A stretch of DNA of 64,000 nt, taken from positions 62,001 to 126,000 of the forward strand of contig JAWKRB010000005.1 of NCBI GenBank assembly GCA_041389885.1, read 5' to 3'. A model generated the notes under the pieces. That model saw nothing but the letters and a program-made list of their open reading frames with translations, was not told where the DNA came from and did not search any database. Source of the stretch: JAWKRB01 sp041389885. Lineage in GTDB: Bacteria > Myxococcota_A > Polyangia > Polyangiales > Ga0077539. Both the position numbers and the translations under genes were made by a program. Positions 52,904-62,003 of the stretch are shown here, one piece after another. Position 1 is the stretch's first letter; every line of letters begins with the position of its first letter.

Positions 52904-54844
52904 TCAGTTCAGGTTGACCATCGGGCCGACGAGGGCGACCTGGGCGCCGCCGGTGCTCTTGACCGTGACGCCGGGGCCGCTGGCGTCGAGGGAGCCCGCG
53001 GCGGGGTTCTCGAGCTTCGCCGAGCTCGGTGAGAGCGCGAGCTTCACCCCCGCGCTGTTGCTCAGGGTCGCGTTCGTCGGGGTGAGCTCGAGCTTGGTGT
53101 CGCCGCACTGGATCACCACGCCGCCGTCCGCCGAGATGGTGAGCTTGCCGTAGATCGTCGTGCGCATGTCCTTCTCGACGGTGGCCTTCTCGTTGCCTCT
53201 CACCGTGGCCGTGCGGTCCTTCTCGACCGTCACGGTGCGCCCGCCGCTGACGGTGAGCTTGTCGTCGGCCGCGACGGTCTGCGTGCGGTTGTTCCCGATG
53301 GTCACCGTGGCGTCGTTGGTGATGTCGAAGGTGTGGTCCTTGGTGGCGACGAGCCCGAGCACCTCGGCCCCGTCGGCGTCTTCGAAGAAGATCTCGTTGT
53401 CGGGCGTGCTGCCGCCGAAGCTGCGCGTGCGAATCCCGCTGCGCGAGTGCGCGTCAGGGAGCTTGTACGGGGGCGCGTGCACGCCGTTGTAGACCACGCC
53501 GGTGATCATCGGCCGGTCGGGGTCGCCGTCGATGAACTGCACCACGACCTCCATGTTCGGGCGCGGGATGAACTGCGCGCCGAAGCCGTTGCCCGCCAGC
53601 GTCTGCGACACCCTCGCCCACGCGGTCTGCCGCGCGGTGTCGTCGCACCAGGGGAACGTCACCTGCACCTCGCACCAGCCCATGCCCTCCTCGCGGTCGG
53701 GAAAGTCCGCGACCACGGCGAGCATCGGCGCGAGCGCCACGGGGCGAGGGACCACCCGCGCCGGCCGGTGCGCCGCCCCGCTCACCACGCACTCGAAGTC
53801 GTTGCGGTAGCGAATGGTGGGGCGCCCGTCCTCGTCCTTCTCCTCGGCGAAGCGGTGCAGCACGCGGGTCAGCAGGAATTCATCCCCGCTCTCGTGGCCG
53901 TCGAGGCCGACGAGGGTCACCACGACGCCCGGACGAAACGCCTCGATGCCGCTCTCTCCGCGGTAGAGGTCGTGCACCTGGCTCAGCGCCTCGCTGAGGT
54001 TCGTCGTCGCCTGGGTGACGTGCGACGCGGTGGGGAGGTAGCCCGCCGCCACCGGGCTCTGCCAGGTCTCCTGACGCCACGCCTTGTGCGCATCGGCGAA
54101 GTGCTGCGGGCTCTTGTGCTTCGCCGTGAGGACCTTCGCGGCGGTGGGGTCCCACTCCGTCGAGACGGTCTCCGAGGGCGCCGCGCGCAGCTCGCGGCTG
54201 AAGGCGCTGACGGTCTGCACGTTGGCCACGCCCGCGTCGGCGGCCTCGTAGTCGAAGGGGCCCAGGTTGGTGAACACCGACGCCGAGGCGCCGTCGATCA
54301 CGGTCACCTTCTGCGAGTCGTCGTGCGCGAAGAGCAGCGAGAGGCCCTCGTCCTCGCAGATGCGACGCGCGAAGTCGTAGTCGGTCTCGTCGAACTGCGT
54401 GATGCTGTCCCGGGTCCGGCGAACCGCGGGGATCGTGCTCGAGAGGCCCGCGTCGGAGAAGAGCTGGTTGAGCACCTCGCCGCCCGTCGTCGCCCGAAAG
54501 ACCCGGCGCCGGCGCGCGAGGGTCAGCCGCCACGCCTTGGACGACACCCGCAGCCGCGCGCGATAGGTCGAGGGGTCGACGCGGTGCATCTGGTCGACGC
54601 CGATCACCGCGCCCTTGCGCTCGAGGGTCGCCGTCTCGACCTGGCCGTCCGACATCCGGGTGATCGAGAACTCGAAGCTCTTGCCCAGGATCGACGTCGC
54701 GACGGGCGCACGCATGAGCACGTCGAAGGTCCACAGGGGGAGCTCGTGCAGCGCCTCGTCGAGCACCGCCTCGACGAGGTGCCAGTCTTCCTTCTCTTCC
54801 CCGTCGACGACGATCCGGTAGCCCAACATGCCCAATACGTCCAT
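52904..54844 (-). CDS. vgrG: Type VI secretion system tip protein VgrG
   Basis: 646-residue spike protein. The N-terminal gp27-like part (about 1-380) includes ITQFDETDYDFARRICEDEGLSLLFAHDD. A gp5-like OB-fold follows (GWCEVQVTFPWCDDTARQTAWARVSQTLAGNGFGAQFIPRPNMEVVVQFIDGDPDRPMITG region, about 392-455), then the beta-helix repeats (VTVEKDRTATVRGNEKATVEKD, about 530-600). It ends GPMVNLN with no fused effector. Length is typical for an unextended VgrG. It diverges from the Ser/Thr kinase gene (104-base gap). No core T6SS genes (tssB/C, hcp, clpV) are in the window. Confidence 0.94.
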   Translation of the reverse strand: MDVLGMLGYRIVVDGEEKEDWHLVEAVLDEALHELPLWTFDVLMRAPVATSILGKSFEFSITRMSDGQVETATLERKGAVIGVDQMHRVDPSTYRARLRVSSKAWRLTLARRRRVFRATTGGEVLNQLFSDAGLSSTIPAVRRTRDSITQFDETDYDFARRICEDEGLSLLFAHDDSQKVTVIDGASASVFTNLGPFDYEAADAGVANVQTVSAFSRELRAAPSETVSTEWDPTAAKVLTAKHKSPQHFADAHKAWRQETWQSPVAAGYLPTASHVTQATTNLSEALSQVHDLYRGESGIEAFRPGVVVTLVGLDGHESGDEFLLTRVLHRFAEEKDEDGRPTIRYRNDFECVVSGAAHRPARVVPRPVALAPMLAVVADFPDREEGMGWCEVQVTFPWCDDTARQTAWARVSQTLAGNGFGAQFIPRPNMEVVVQFIDGDPDRPMITGVVYNGVHAPPYKLPDAHSRSGIRTRSFGGSTPDNEIFFEDADGAEVLGLVATKDHTFDITNDATVTIGNNRTQTVAADDKLTVSGGRTVTVEKDRTATVRGNEKATVEKDMRTTIYGKLTISADGGVVIQCGDTKLELTPTNATLSNSAGVKLALSPSSAKLENPAAGSLDASGPGVTVKSTGGAQVALVGPMVNLN

Positions 54845-54948
54845 CTCGTACCCTCCGACGCGCTGAAGACTCTCGGCGAGAGCACCGCGGGGCGTGTATC
54901 GTGCGGGGAGAAGCCCCGCGGCACAAGCGCTGCGCGTGAGTCGAGGTC

Positions 54949-56025
54949 ATGACCGAAGCCAATGCCGCACCCCTCAGAGACCCCTGGAACCTCGCGGGTA
55001 AAACCGTGGGCGGGCGCTACGAGGTGAGCGCCCTCGTCGCGGAGGGAGGCTCGGGGAGGGTCTACAAGGCCGCAGACCGCGCGGGCGGGGGGCTCGTCGC
55101 CCTGAAGGTGCTCCGCCCCGACCCCGACGCCGAGGAGCGCGAGGTGCTCGACGTGGGCGCGGAGTTCGAGCAGGAGATCGCCGCCCTCGACCGCCTCGAG
55201 CACCCCGTCATCGTGCCCTGCGTGGGGCACGGCGAGGTCGACATCGGCCGCGGCCGCCGCGCGCTCTTTCTCGCGCTGGAGTGGGTCGACGGCGTCACCC
55301 TCGACAAGCACCTCGAGGCCGTCGGGCGGCTCTCCCCCGCCGAGGCCCTGGCGCTGCTGCGGCCGCTCCTCGACGCCCTCGCGCAGGCGCACTCCGTGGG
55401 CATCGCGCATCGAGACCTCAAGCCGGGCAACGTGATGGTCGAGGGGTCGCCCGCTCGCCCGAGGGTGCGGCTCCTCGATTTCGGCATCGCGAAGCTGATG
55501 AGCCCCGACGAGGCGCTGGGCGAGCACACGGCCCTCACCCTCTCGCGCAACCCCGCGTTCTCCCCGGCCTACGCCGCCCCTGAGCAGCTCAGCGGCGCCA
55601 AGACCGGACCGTGGACCGACGTGCACGCGGCGGCGCTGCTGATCACCCAGGCGATCGTCGGCGCCGCCCCCTACCGCGGGGTCGGCTTCGCCGCGATGCT
55701 GCGCGAGGCGCTCTCTCCCCAGCGCCCGACCCCCCGGGCGCACGGCGTCGACGCGGGACCCCTGGAGGCCGTGCTCGAGCAGGCCCTCGCGCTGCGCCCC
55801 CAGGGGCGCTTTCAGAGCGTGGTCGAGCTGCGCGACGCCCTCGACGCGCTCGGCCGCGCGGGCGCCGCGGGCACGCCCGAGCCCGCGGGCACGCCCGAGC
55901 CTGCGGGCACGCCCGAGCCTGCGGGCACGCCCGAGCCGGCGAGGCGCTTCCCCGTCGAGATCGCGGTGGGCGTCGGCGCGGGGGTGCTCCTCGCGGTGGG
56001 CGTCGCCGTCGCGCTCTTTCGCTGA
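54949..56025 (+). CDS. Membrane-anchored eukaryote-like Ser/Thr protein kinase
   Basis: 358 residues with a complete kinase domain (about 22-290): Gly-rich loop AEGGSGRVYKA, ATP Lys in VALKVL (about 52), catalytic loop IAHRDLKPGNVMV (about 152-164), DFG in LLDFGIAK (about 176) and APE-like AAPEQL. Four AGTPEP repeats form a linker, followed by a C-terminal membrane helix (VEIAVGVGAGVLLAVGVAVAL). Catalytically competent by motif, in contrast to the pseudokinase at 50941. Its position next to vgrG suggests phospho-control of the secretion tip, as known for PpkA-type kinases in T6SS, but this is inference. Confidence 0.9.
   Translation: MTEANAAPLRDPWNLAGKTVGGRYEVSALVAEGGSGRVYKAADRAGGGLVALKVLRPDPDAEEREVLDVGAEFEQEIAALDRLEHPVIVPCVGHGEVDIGRGRRALFLALEWVDGVTLDKHLEAVGRLSPAEALALLRPLLDALAQAHSVGIAHRDLKPGNVMVEGSPARPRVRLLDFGIAKLMSPDEALGEHTALTLSRNPAFSPAYAAPEQLSGAKTGPWTDVHAAALLITQAIVGAAPYRGVGFAAMLREALSPQRPTPRAHGVDAGPLEAVLEQALALRPQGRFQSVVELRDALDALGRAGAAGTPEPAGTPEPAGTPEPAGTPEPARRFPVEIAVGVGAGVLLAVGVAVALFR
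55868..55938. repeat. 18-bp coding tandem repeat, four copies
   Basis: Four head-to-tail copies of GGCACGCCCGAGCCTGCG (one with GAGCCCGCG) encode the AGTPEP linker between the kinase domain and the membrane helix. Slippage would change linker length without changing frame. Confidence 0.85.
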
Positions 56026-56101
56026 GCGCCGCGGCCTCGACGGACCTATATCCTCGCGCGTCACGAGCCGACGGCTCTCCCCCTTGCGAGAGGATCCCCC
56101 G

Positions 56102-56977
56102 ATGTCTGATGAGACCGCGTACGTGCCGCCCAGGGTGTGGCAGTGGAAGAAGTCGAGCGGCGGCCGCTTCGCCGAGATCAACCGCCCCGTCGCCGGCGCG
56201 ACGCACGACCGCGAGCTCCCCGTGGGCGAGCACCCGCTGCAGCTCTACTCCCTGGCCACGCCCAACGGGGTGAAGGTCACGGTCATGCTCGAGGAGCTCC
56301 TCGCCCTCGGCCACGCCGGCGCGGAGTACGACGCCTGGCTGGTCGACATCCTCAAGGGCGACCAGTTCGGCAGCGGCTTCGTCGCGATCAACCCCAACTC
56401 CAAGATCCCCGCGCTGGTCGACCGCAGCGGCCCGACGCCGCAGCCCGTGTTCGAGTCCGGGGCGATCCTCCTGTACCTCGCCGAGAAGTTCGGCGCGCTG
56501 CTCCCCCGCGAGGGGGCCGCGCGCACCGAGGCGCTCTCGTGGCTGTTCTGGCAGATGGGCGCGGCGCCGTATCTCGGCGGCGGCTTCGGGCATTTCTACG
56601 CCTACGCGCCGACGAAGATCGAGTACGCCATCGACCGCTTCGCGATGGAGGTGAAGCGCCAGCTCGACGTGCTCGACCGCCGCCTCGCCGACCGCGAGCA
56701 CATCGCCGGGAGCGAGTACTCCATCGCCGACATCGCCATCTGGCCCTGGTACGGCGCGGTGGTGAACAACGAGGCGTACAACGCCGCGGAGTTCCTCGAC
56801 ACGGCGAGCTACGCGCACCTCAACCGCTGGGTGAAGCAGGTCGGCGAGCGCCCCGCGGTGAAGCGCGGGGTCATGGTCAACCGCAGCTTCGGCAGGCCCG
56901 AGACGCAGCTCCGCGAGCGCCACCACGCGAGCGACTTCGAGCTGCGCACGCAGGACAAGCTCACGCCCGGGGGCTGA
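56102..56977 (+). CDS. Glutathione S-transferase, YghU/nu-class-like
   Basis: 291 residues, matching the length of the YghU disulfide-bond oxidoreductase family (about 288 in E. coli). An N-terminal extension (QWKKSSGGRFAEINRPVAGATHD) precedes the thioredoxin-like domain (LQLYSLATPNGVKVTVMLEELL ... INPNSKIPALVD ... VFESGAILLYLAEKFG). The helical domain has FGHFYAYAP and the IADIAIWPWYG block. It probably reduces disulfides or organic hydroperoxides with glutathione. The ATG at 56102 follows GAGAGGA; the longer start at 56084 is less likely. Converges with the HEAT-like gene. Confidence 0.9.
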   Translation: MSDETAYVPPRVWQWKKSSGGRFAEINRPVAGATHDRELPVGEHPLQLYSLATPNGVKVTVMLEELLALGHAGAEYDAWLVDILKGDQFGSGFVAINPNSKIPALVDRSGPTPQPVFESGAILLYLAEKFGALLPREGAARTEALSWLFWQMGAAPYLGGGFGHFYAYAPTKIEYAIDRFAMEVKRQLDVLDRRLADREHIAGSEYSIADIAIWPWYGAVVNNEAYNAAEFLDTASYAHLNRWVKQVGERPAVKRGVMVNRSFGRPETQLRERHHASDFELRTQDKLTPGG

Positions 56978-56983
56978 GCGCGC

Positions 56984-58417
56984 TCAGCGCGCGGCGCTCG
57001 CCCGAGGCTTGCGCCGCGCGACGCGGCGGGTCATCGCGTAGAGCAGCCCCAGGGCCAGCGCGAAAATCCCCAAGGCGCCCAGGCGCTTGCGCCGCTCCCG
57101 GCCGCGAATGAGCTCCTCGTGCGACACGCTCTCGATCTGCGCGCGCGCCCTCGCGTGGGTGGGGTCGACCCGGAGCACCGCGCGGTAGAGCTCGGGGTCG
57201 CCCACCCCGCGGCCCAGCGCGCGCTCGGCGTCGAGGAACAAGATCGCGCCGCGAATCTCTCGCGCCCGCGGCCCCTCGGGGTTGACCCACAGCGCGAGGC
57301 GCCAGATGGCCTGCGCCTGCGCGGCGTCGCGCTGCTCGAGCACCCGCGCGTGGGTGATCAGGTGCTCGATCATCTCGCCGCGCCGCGCGAAGGTCGGCAT
57401 GCGCGCGAGCACGAAGCGAAAGTGCGCGAGGGCCTGGTCGTGGCGACCCGCGCGGGCGTCGGCGAGGCCCTGGTCGAGGCGGCGGTTGACCTCGGCCTCG
57501 CGGCGGCGGTCGCTCGCGGCGTAGAGCTCGCGGGCGACGCGCTCCCACCCCCACTCCGCCGGCGGGTCGTGGCCCTCGTAGACCTCGTAGGCGTCGCGCA
57601 TCGCGTTGCGCGCCAGGGATCCGTACGCCTCGGCAGACTGCCGCGCGGCGTCGCGCACCTGCGCGCGCTCGTTGTTCACGAAGCTCACCACGACCTGCAT
57701 CGCGTCGGGCTGCCGGGTCGAGCCGTAGGCCCGCAGCACCTCGGCGAGGAGCGCGTTGTCTCGGAGCTGCACCGTCTCGCCGGGGGTCACCCGGTGGATC
57801 CCCTCGCGGAGCTGCCGGAGAAAGATCCGCATGGGCGGCGAGGGGGCGCGAAACTCGATGATCGCCGGGAGGATGTAGTCCTTCACCTGGTTGCGCACGA
57901 GGCGCCCGACCTCGTGGCGCAGCACGCCGTCGTAGCTCGCCGCGAGGGCGAGGAGGGCGCGCCCGCCCTCGACGGTGGGCTCCCGCGCGAGGCCCCGCGC
58001 GAGCACGATGCGCTCGATGTAGCGGTCGAGGTCGGGGGTGCGCGGCGCCGCGAGGGTCACCGCGAGGAGGTCGTAGGGCGCGTTGGGCCGCCCCCCGGTC
58101 GCCGCGCGAATCGCGCGGATCACCTGGATGCGCAGCGGCATCGTCTCGAAGCGCCACCGCGCCAGCAGGCGCCGTCGCACCGCGGCGACGTCCTCGGGCT
58201 CGATGCTGGCGATGATCTCGTCGGCCGCCGCGCGCCGCTGCGCCGTCGTGCCGTCGGTGAGGCGCCCGACGAGCTCTTCGAGCTCACGGTCTGAGCGCCC
58301 GGTGCCCTCCTCGCCCTCGGTCGCCCCGGCGTCGGCCGCGGGCTGCGCGTAGAGGGCGCCGGTGGGGGCCGCGAGGCCCAGCGCCACCGCCAGCGCGAGG
58401 CCCGCGGCGCGGGTCAC
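56984..58417 (-). CDS. Secreted/membrane helical-repeat protein (HEAT/TPR-like)
   Basis: 477 residues: signal peptide or anchor at 1-25 (LALAVALGLAAPTGALYAQ), then ~350 residues of helical repeats (ELEELVGRLTDGTTAQRRAAADEIIA, DAAQAQAIWRLALWVNPEGPRA) of HEAT and TPR character, and a C-terminal membrane helix (LGALGIFALALGLLYAM) with a basic tail. It probably serves as a scaffold at the cell envelope. The GTG start overlaps the TGA of the acylphosphatase gene (GTGA), so the two are translationally coupled. No enzyme motif. Confidence 0.78.
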   Translation of the reverse strand: MTRAAGLALAVALGLAAPTGALYAQPAADAGATEGEEGTGRSDRELEELVGRLTDGTTAQRRAAADEIIASIEPEDVAAVRRRLLARWRFETMPLRIQVIRAIRAATGGRPNAPYDLLAVTLAAPRTPDLDRYIERIVLARGLAREPTVEGGRALLALAASYDGVLRHEVGRLVRNQVKDYILPAIIEFRAPSPPMRIFLRQLREGIHRVTPGETVQLRDNALLAEVLRAYGSTRQPDAMQVVVSFVNNERAQVRDAARQSAEAYGSLARNAMRDAYEVYEGHDPPAEWGWERVARELYAASDRRREAEVNRRLDQGLADARAGRHDQALAHFRFVLARMPTFARRGEMIEHLITHARVLEQRDAAQAQAIWRLALWVNPEGPRAREIRGAILFLDAERALGRGVGDPELYRAVLRVDPTHARARAQIESVSHEELIRGRERRKRLGALGIFALALGLLYAMTRRVARRKPRASAAR

Positions 58418-58689
58418 TCTACGATGCGAAAATCGACGAACTCTCCCGTGTAGCCCCGCCATCGCGTGTCCACCCGGTCCACGCGGGCCGCGCTGGGACC
58501 GTGCTGCACCCATAGCTGAAATTCCTTGAGGGAGTCTTCTTCACCCTCGACGGTGACCTCGACGGCCCCGTCGCCCTGGTTGCGAACCCACCCCGTGAGC
58601 CCGAGTCGCCTCGCCTCACGCTGCGTCGCAGAGCGAAAAAACACGCCCTGGACCTTTCCTCTCACCGTGCAGTGGAGCTGCTTCGCCAT
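58414..58689 (-). CDS. acyP: Acylphosphatase
   Basis: 91-residue enzyme hydrolysing carboxyl-phosphate bonds of acyl phosphates. The signature GKVQGVFFRSATQREA has the substrate-binding Arg19, and GWVRNQGDGAVEVTVEG has the catalytic Asn37. Length and both motifs are exactly those of the family. It starts an operon with the helical-repeat protein and overlaps it by four bases. Confidence 0.95.
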   Translation of the reverse strand: MAKQLHCTVRGKVQGVFFRSATQREARRLGLTGWVRNQGDGAVEVTVEGEEDSLKEFQLWVQHGPSAARVDRVDTRWRGYTGEFVDFRIVE

Positions 58690-58764
58690 GGCGTCACATC
58701 ACCGTTTACGCGCTCCAAGCGCGCCCGTCGCGTCGGTAGCACTCTCGGCCCCGCCGCTGCAACT

Positions 58765-59868
58765 TCATGGCGCCGGCGACGGCCGCGCCACGCCCCGCGC
58801 CACCACGCCCACCGCGCGCACCGCGCCCGCCGAGGCCTGGATGAAGTACAGCACCCGGTCGTCGTACCCGCCGCCCTGGCCGAAGGCGATGGCCCGCACG
58901 CCGTCGGCGGACTCGTAGACCACCGAGAACTGCGCGCCGTCCCAGCGGAGCAGGCGCGAGGTCGCGGGGGCGGGGCGCTCGTCGGCGACCCAGAGGTTGC
59001 CGCAGAGGTCGACGGCGAGGCCCGTGATGGTGTCGGTGCCCGTGAACACGGCGCGGGCGCCGCCGACGCCGCCGTCTTCGCCGTCGAGGCTCACGCGGTA
59101 GACCCCGCCGCTGCCGCCGACGTAGAGCACCCGCCCCGTGGCGTCGAAGGCCAGGGACCGCGGCGCCTGCACCCCGGTCACCACGGCCTCGGGCATCGCG
59201 GGGTCGCCCAGCGAGAGGCGGTAGACGGTGTTCGCCGTGCGGTCGCTGTACCAGACCGAGCCGTCGGGGTTGACCGCGAGGCCGTCGACGCGGCCGGTGG
59301 GCGACCAGCGGGTGGTGGGCGTGGTGGAGCCGGGCTCGAGCACGAAGATCCCCCCCGAGACGCTCCCCGCGTCGGTGAGGGACGAGGCGGCGTAGACGAG
59401 CTGGCCGCTGGCGGTGAAGCGCAGCGCGGTGACCTCGCCCATGGCGTCTTCGACGAGGGGCGTCGCGGAGCCGCCGGGGGCGACGAGGTTGACGCGGGAC
59501 ATCGCCGTGAGCGCGACGCCGCCGCGGCCGTCGAAGGCCAGGTCGCGGGCGCCAGACTGGATCGCGAACACCGGCATCGCCGGCACCCGTTCGCGGGGGA
59601 CCATCGCGCAGAAATCCACGTCCGTCGGCGTCGTGGGGACGTCCACGGCGGGGACGTCCACCGCGGGCGCGTCGGCCGCCGTCGCGTCGAGGTCGCCCGC
59701 GTCGAGGCCGCCGTCGTCCTGCGCGACGACGTCCTCGGGCGCGACCACGTCAGGGGCCTTCGCGTCGGCGCTCGCGTCCCGCGATCCCCCGATGAGCTCG
59801 TCTGGAAAGCAGCCCGACATCGCGATCGACACCGCCGCCCACGCCACGAACCCGCTTGACCGCTTCAT
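58765..59868 (-). CDS. NHL/SMP-30-like beta-propeller lipoprotein
   Basis: 367 residues: lipobox AMSGC (Cys20), an Asp/Ala/Val linker with VDVPAVDVP units, then a propeller with recurring blades such as ARDLAFDGRGGVALTAMS, VDGLAVNPDGSVWYSDR, PRSLAFDATGRVLYVGG and ITGLAVDLCGNLWVAD. This is the NHL/gluconolactonase-like pattern. It could bind a ligand or act as a lactonase, but no metal-site residues could be assigned. Probably outer-membrane attached. Divergent from the YVTN-propeller lipoprotein gene. Confidence 0.83.
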   Translation of the reverse strand: MKRSSGFVAWAAVSIAMSGCFPDELIGGSRDASADAKAPDVVAPEDVVAQDDGGLDAGDLDATAADAPAVDVPAVDVPTTPTDVDFCAMVPRERVPAMPVFAIQSGARDLAFDGRGGVALTAMSRVNLVAPGGSATPLVEDAMGEVTALRFTASGQLVYAASSLTDAGSVSGGIFVLEPGSTTPTTRWSPTGRVDGLAVNPDGSVWYSDRTANTVYRLSLGDPAMPEAVVTGVQAPRSLAFDATGRVLYVGGSGGVYRVSLDGEDGGVGGARAVFTGTDTITGLAVDLCGNLWVADERPAPATSRLLRWDGAQFSVVYESADGVRAIAFGQGGGYDDRVLYFIQASAGAVRAVGVVARGVARPSPAP

Positions 59869-59952
59869 CGCCGCGAGAGTCGTTCGATTTCGCGGCGACG
59901 GTCAAGACATCGCGGTTGGAGCGCGAGGGGGCGCCGTGTCAGGGTTCAGCCC

Positions 59953-61182
59953 GTGAACCTCCGTGCGTGGGCGCTCGCGCCGTTGATCCTCTCTCTGGGC
60001 TGCGCCGAGGAGCGCGTGGTGTTCCCGACGCCTGACGCCGCGGCGTGGCGCGAGGGAGGGTCGCAGTGGTCCCGCCCCGACGCGGGCGCGCCGGTCGCGT
60101 TCGTGACCAACAGTCGCCAGAATTCCGTGTCGATTCTGGACCTTACCAACCACCGCGTGCTCGCGACGGTGCCCGTCCCCGTGGTCCCCCTGGCGGAGAA
60201 CGGGCCGCATCACCTCGCCGTCGACGTCGCCCGGGGGGTGATCTACACGCCCCTCTCGATGCCCGCGCCGGTGAACATCCCCGGTCCCCACGGCGAGCAC
60301 GGCAACGCGCTGGTGAGCGGCGTGCTGGTGAAGCGCGACCTGTACACCCTGCGGCTCCTCGGGCAGGTCGAGGTCGACCCCAACCCCGGCGACATGCTGC
60401 TCTCCCACGACCGCCGTCGCGCGTACGTGTCTCACTTCGACCTCGCGCGCGCCCTCGCGAACGTGGGCGACCGCCCCTCGCAGCTCTCGACCATCCTCGA
60501 GGTCGACACCGAGCGCATGGTCACCCTGCGGCGCATCCCCACCTGCGTCGCCGCGCACGGCATGGCCCTCTCCCCCGACGGGAACACCCTCTACGTCGCC
60601 TGCACGGGCGACGACGCCCTCGGGGTCATCGACCTCGCGGCGAACCCCGCGGCGGTGCGCCTGGTGACCCTCACCGAGGGCGCCGAGCCCGCGGGGGGAT
60701 CGCCCACCTTCGCGCCCTACTCCCTCGCGATCTCCCCCGACGGCGCGCGGGTGTGGGTGGGGCTGACGGCCAACGCCAACCGCGTGCTCATCGCCTTCGA
60801 CACCGCGCGCGGGGTCTTCGACGCGTCGCGCATCGTGCGACAGTTCCCGGGGTACCCCTGGTTCCCTGGCTTCAGCGCCGACGGATCGACCCTGCTGGTG
60901 CCCACGCAGAACCAGAACGCGCTGGTGATGATGCGCCCCGAGCCGCGGCCCACGGTGCTGCGCACGGTGTACTTCGACGAGTCGACCTGCGTGCTCCCGC
61001 ACCAGGTCTCGCTGGGCCCCGACGGGCTGTACTACCTCGTGTGCGAGGGGGTGTTCTCGTCGCAGCGGCAGGTGCCCGGCAACGTGCTCGCGCTGCACCC
61101 CGACGACCTCCGGGTCGTGGCGCGCTACGACGTGGGCTTCGTGCCCGACGCCATCGTGTTCGACCCGCAGGGGGCGCCGTGA
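59953..61182 (+). CDS. YVTN-type beta-propeller lipoprotein
   Basis: 409 residues: lipobox LSLGC (Cys17), then a seven-bladed-type propeller with blades APVAFVTNSRQNSVSILDL, DMLLSHDRRRAYVSHFD, AHGMALSPDGNTLYVAC and YSLAISPDGARVWVGL. Such propellers often serve as electron-transfer or surface-binding partners. The GTG start has an upstream AG-rich segment. Its stop overlaps the GTG of a diheme cytochrome lipoprotein gene, so the two are translated together and may form a complex at the cell surface. Confidence 0.87.
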   Translation: MNLRAWALAPLILSLGCAEERVVFPTPDAAAWREGGSQWSRPDAGAPVAFVTNSRQNSVSILDLTNHRVLATVPVPVVPLAENGPHHLAVDVARGVIYTPLSMPAPVNIPGPHGEHGNALVSGVLVKRDLYTLRLLGQVEVDPNPGDMLLSHDRRRAYVSHFDLARALANVGDRPSQLSTILEVDTERMVTLRRIPTCVAAHGMALSPDGNTLYVACTGDDALGVIDLAANPAAVRLVTLTEGAEPAGGSPTFAPYSLAISPDGARVWVGLTANANRVLIAFDTARGVFDASRIVRQFPGYPWFPGFSADGSTLLVPTQNQNALVMMRPEPRPTVLRTVYFDESTCVLPHQVSLGPDGLYYLVCEGVFSSQRQVPGNVLALHPDDLRVVARYDVGFVPDAIVFDPQGAP

Positions 61183-61925
61183 GGGCCGCGGCGCTGGGCG
61201 TGGCGTTCGCCCTCGCGGGCTGCGGCGTGACCGAGCGAAGCGGCACCCTCGCCGAGCGCGGCGCCGAGCTCGCGAGGGACCCGTCGGTGACCCGCTCGCA
61301 GTACAACCGCTTCGCGTGCACCACCTGCCACGCCGAGCGCGTGGGAGACGCCGCGGGGAGGGTGCTCCCCGGTGCGGTGATGGCGGGCGCGGCGAGGCGG
61401 CCGACGTACTGGGGCGGCGAGGTGCTGCACCTGCGCGAGGCCGTCGAGCGCTGCTGGGTGTACTTCATGCGCGGCGTGCGCTCGGACCTCGACGGCCCCA
61501 GCGGCGCGGCGCTCTCGGCGTGGATCGAGTCGCTCTCCGAGGGCGACGCGGGGGTCACCGACGCGGTGCCCTTCACCGTCCCGAGGGTGGCGCGAGACAT
61601 CCCGGGCGGCGACCCCGCGCGGGGGCGGGCGGTGTACGCGAGGGCCTGCCAGGGGTGCCACGGCGCGCTGGGCACGGGCGCGGGGCGGGCGAGCCCGCTG
61701 GTGTCGGTGATCCCCGGAGACACCCTCGCGGAGCACTGCCAGGGCCTGCCCCCCATCGGCGTCGCCGACCTCGCGACCTACACCCGCACGACGGTGTATC
61801 AGAAGACCCGCCACGGGAACTTTCTGGGCTACGGCGGGACCATGCCGCCCTTCTCGATGGAGGCGCTCTCCGACGAGGAGGTGGGCGACCTCGTGTCGCT
61901 GTTCCCGTGCGAGCCGGGGATGTGA
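61179..61925 (+). CDS. Diheme cytochrome c lipoprotein
   Basis: 248 residues: lipobox ALAGC (Cys15), first heme site CTTCH (47-51), second heme site CQGCH (157-161), with GTMPPF near 220 a plausible Met axial-ligand loop for the second domain. Periplasmic or surface electron carrier. The start codon overlaps the stop of the propeller gene (GTGA). The pair resembles MauG-distant or di-heme oxidase-associated modules, but the sequence alone supports only cytochrome c. Confidence 0.87.
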   Translation: MRAAALGVAFALAGCGVTERSGTLAERGAELARDPSVTRSQYNRFACTTCHAERVGDAAGRVLPGAVMAGAARRPTYWGGEVLHLREAVERCWVYFMRGVRSDLDGPSGAALSAWIESLSEGDAGVTDAVPFTVPRVARDIPGGDPARGRAVYARACQGCHGALGTGAGRASPLVSVIPGDTLAEHCQGLPPIGVADLATYTRTTVYQKTRHGNFLGYGGTMPPFSMEALSDEEVGDLVSLFPCEPGM

Positions 61926-61956
61926 CGGGGGGCGTGCGGTCGGAGCGCGGGCGACT

Positions 61957-61981
61957 CCCCCTTCGCTCGGGGCGAAGGGGG
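61957..61981. terminator. Probable terminator hairpin between convergent genes
   Basis: Perfect 10-bp stem CCCCCTTCGC / GCGAAGGGGG with a 5-base loop, in the 78-base gap between the cytochrome gene and the minus-strand PPC protein. There is no U-run on either side, so termination by this hairpin alone is uncertain. Confidence 0.45.
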
Positions 61982-62003
61982 GCGCAGGGGGCCGAGGGCC
62001 CGC

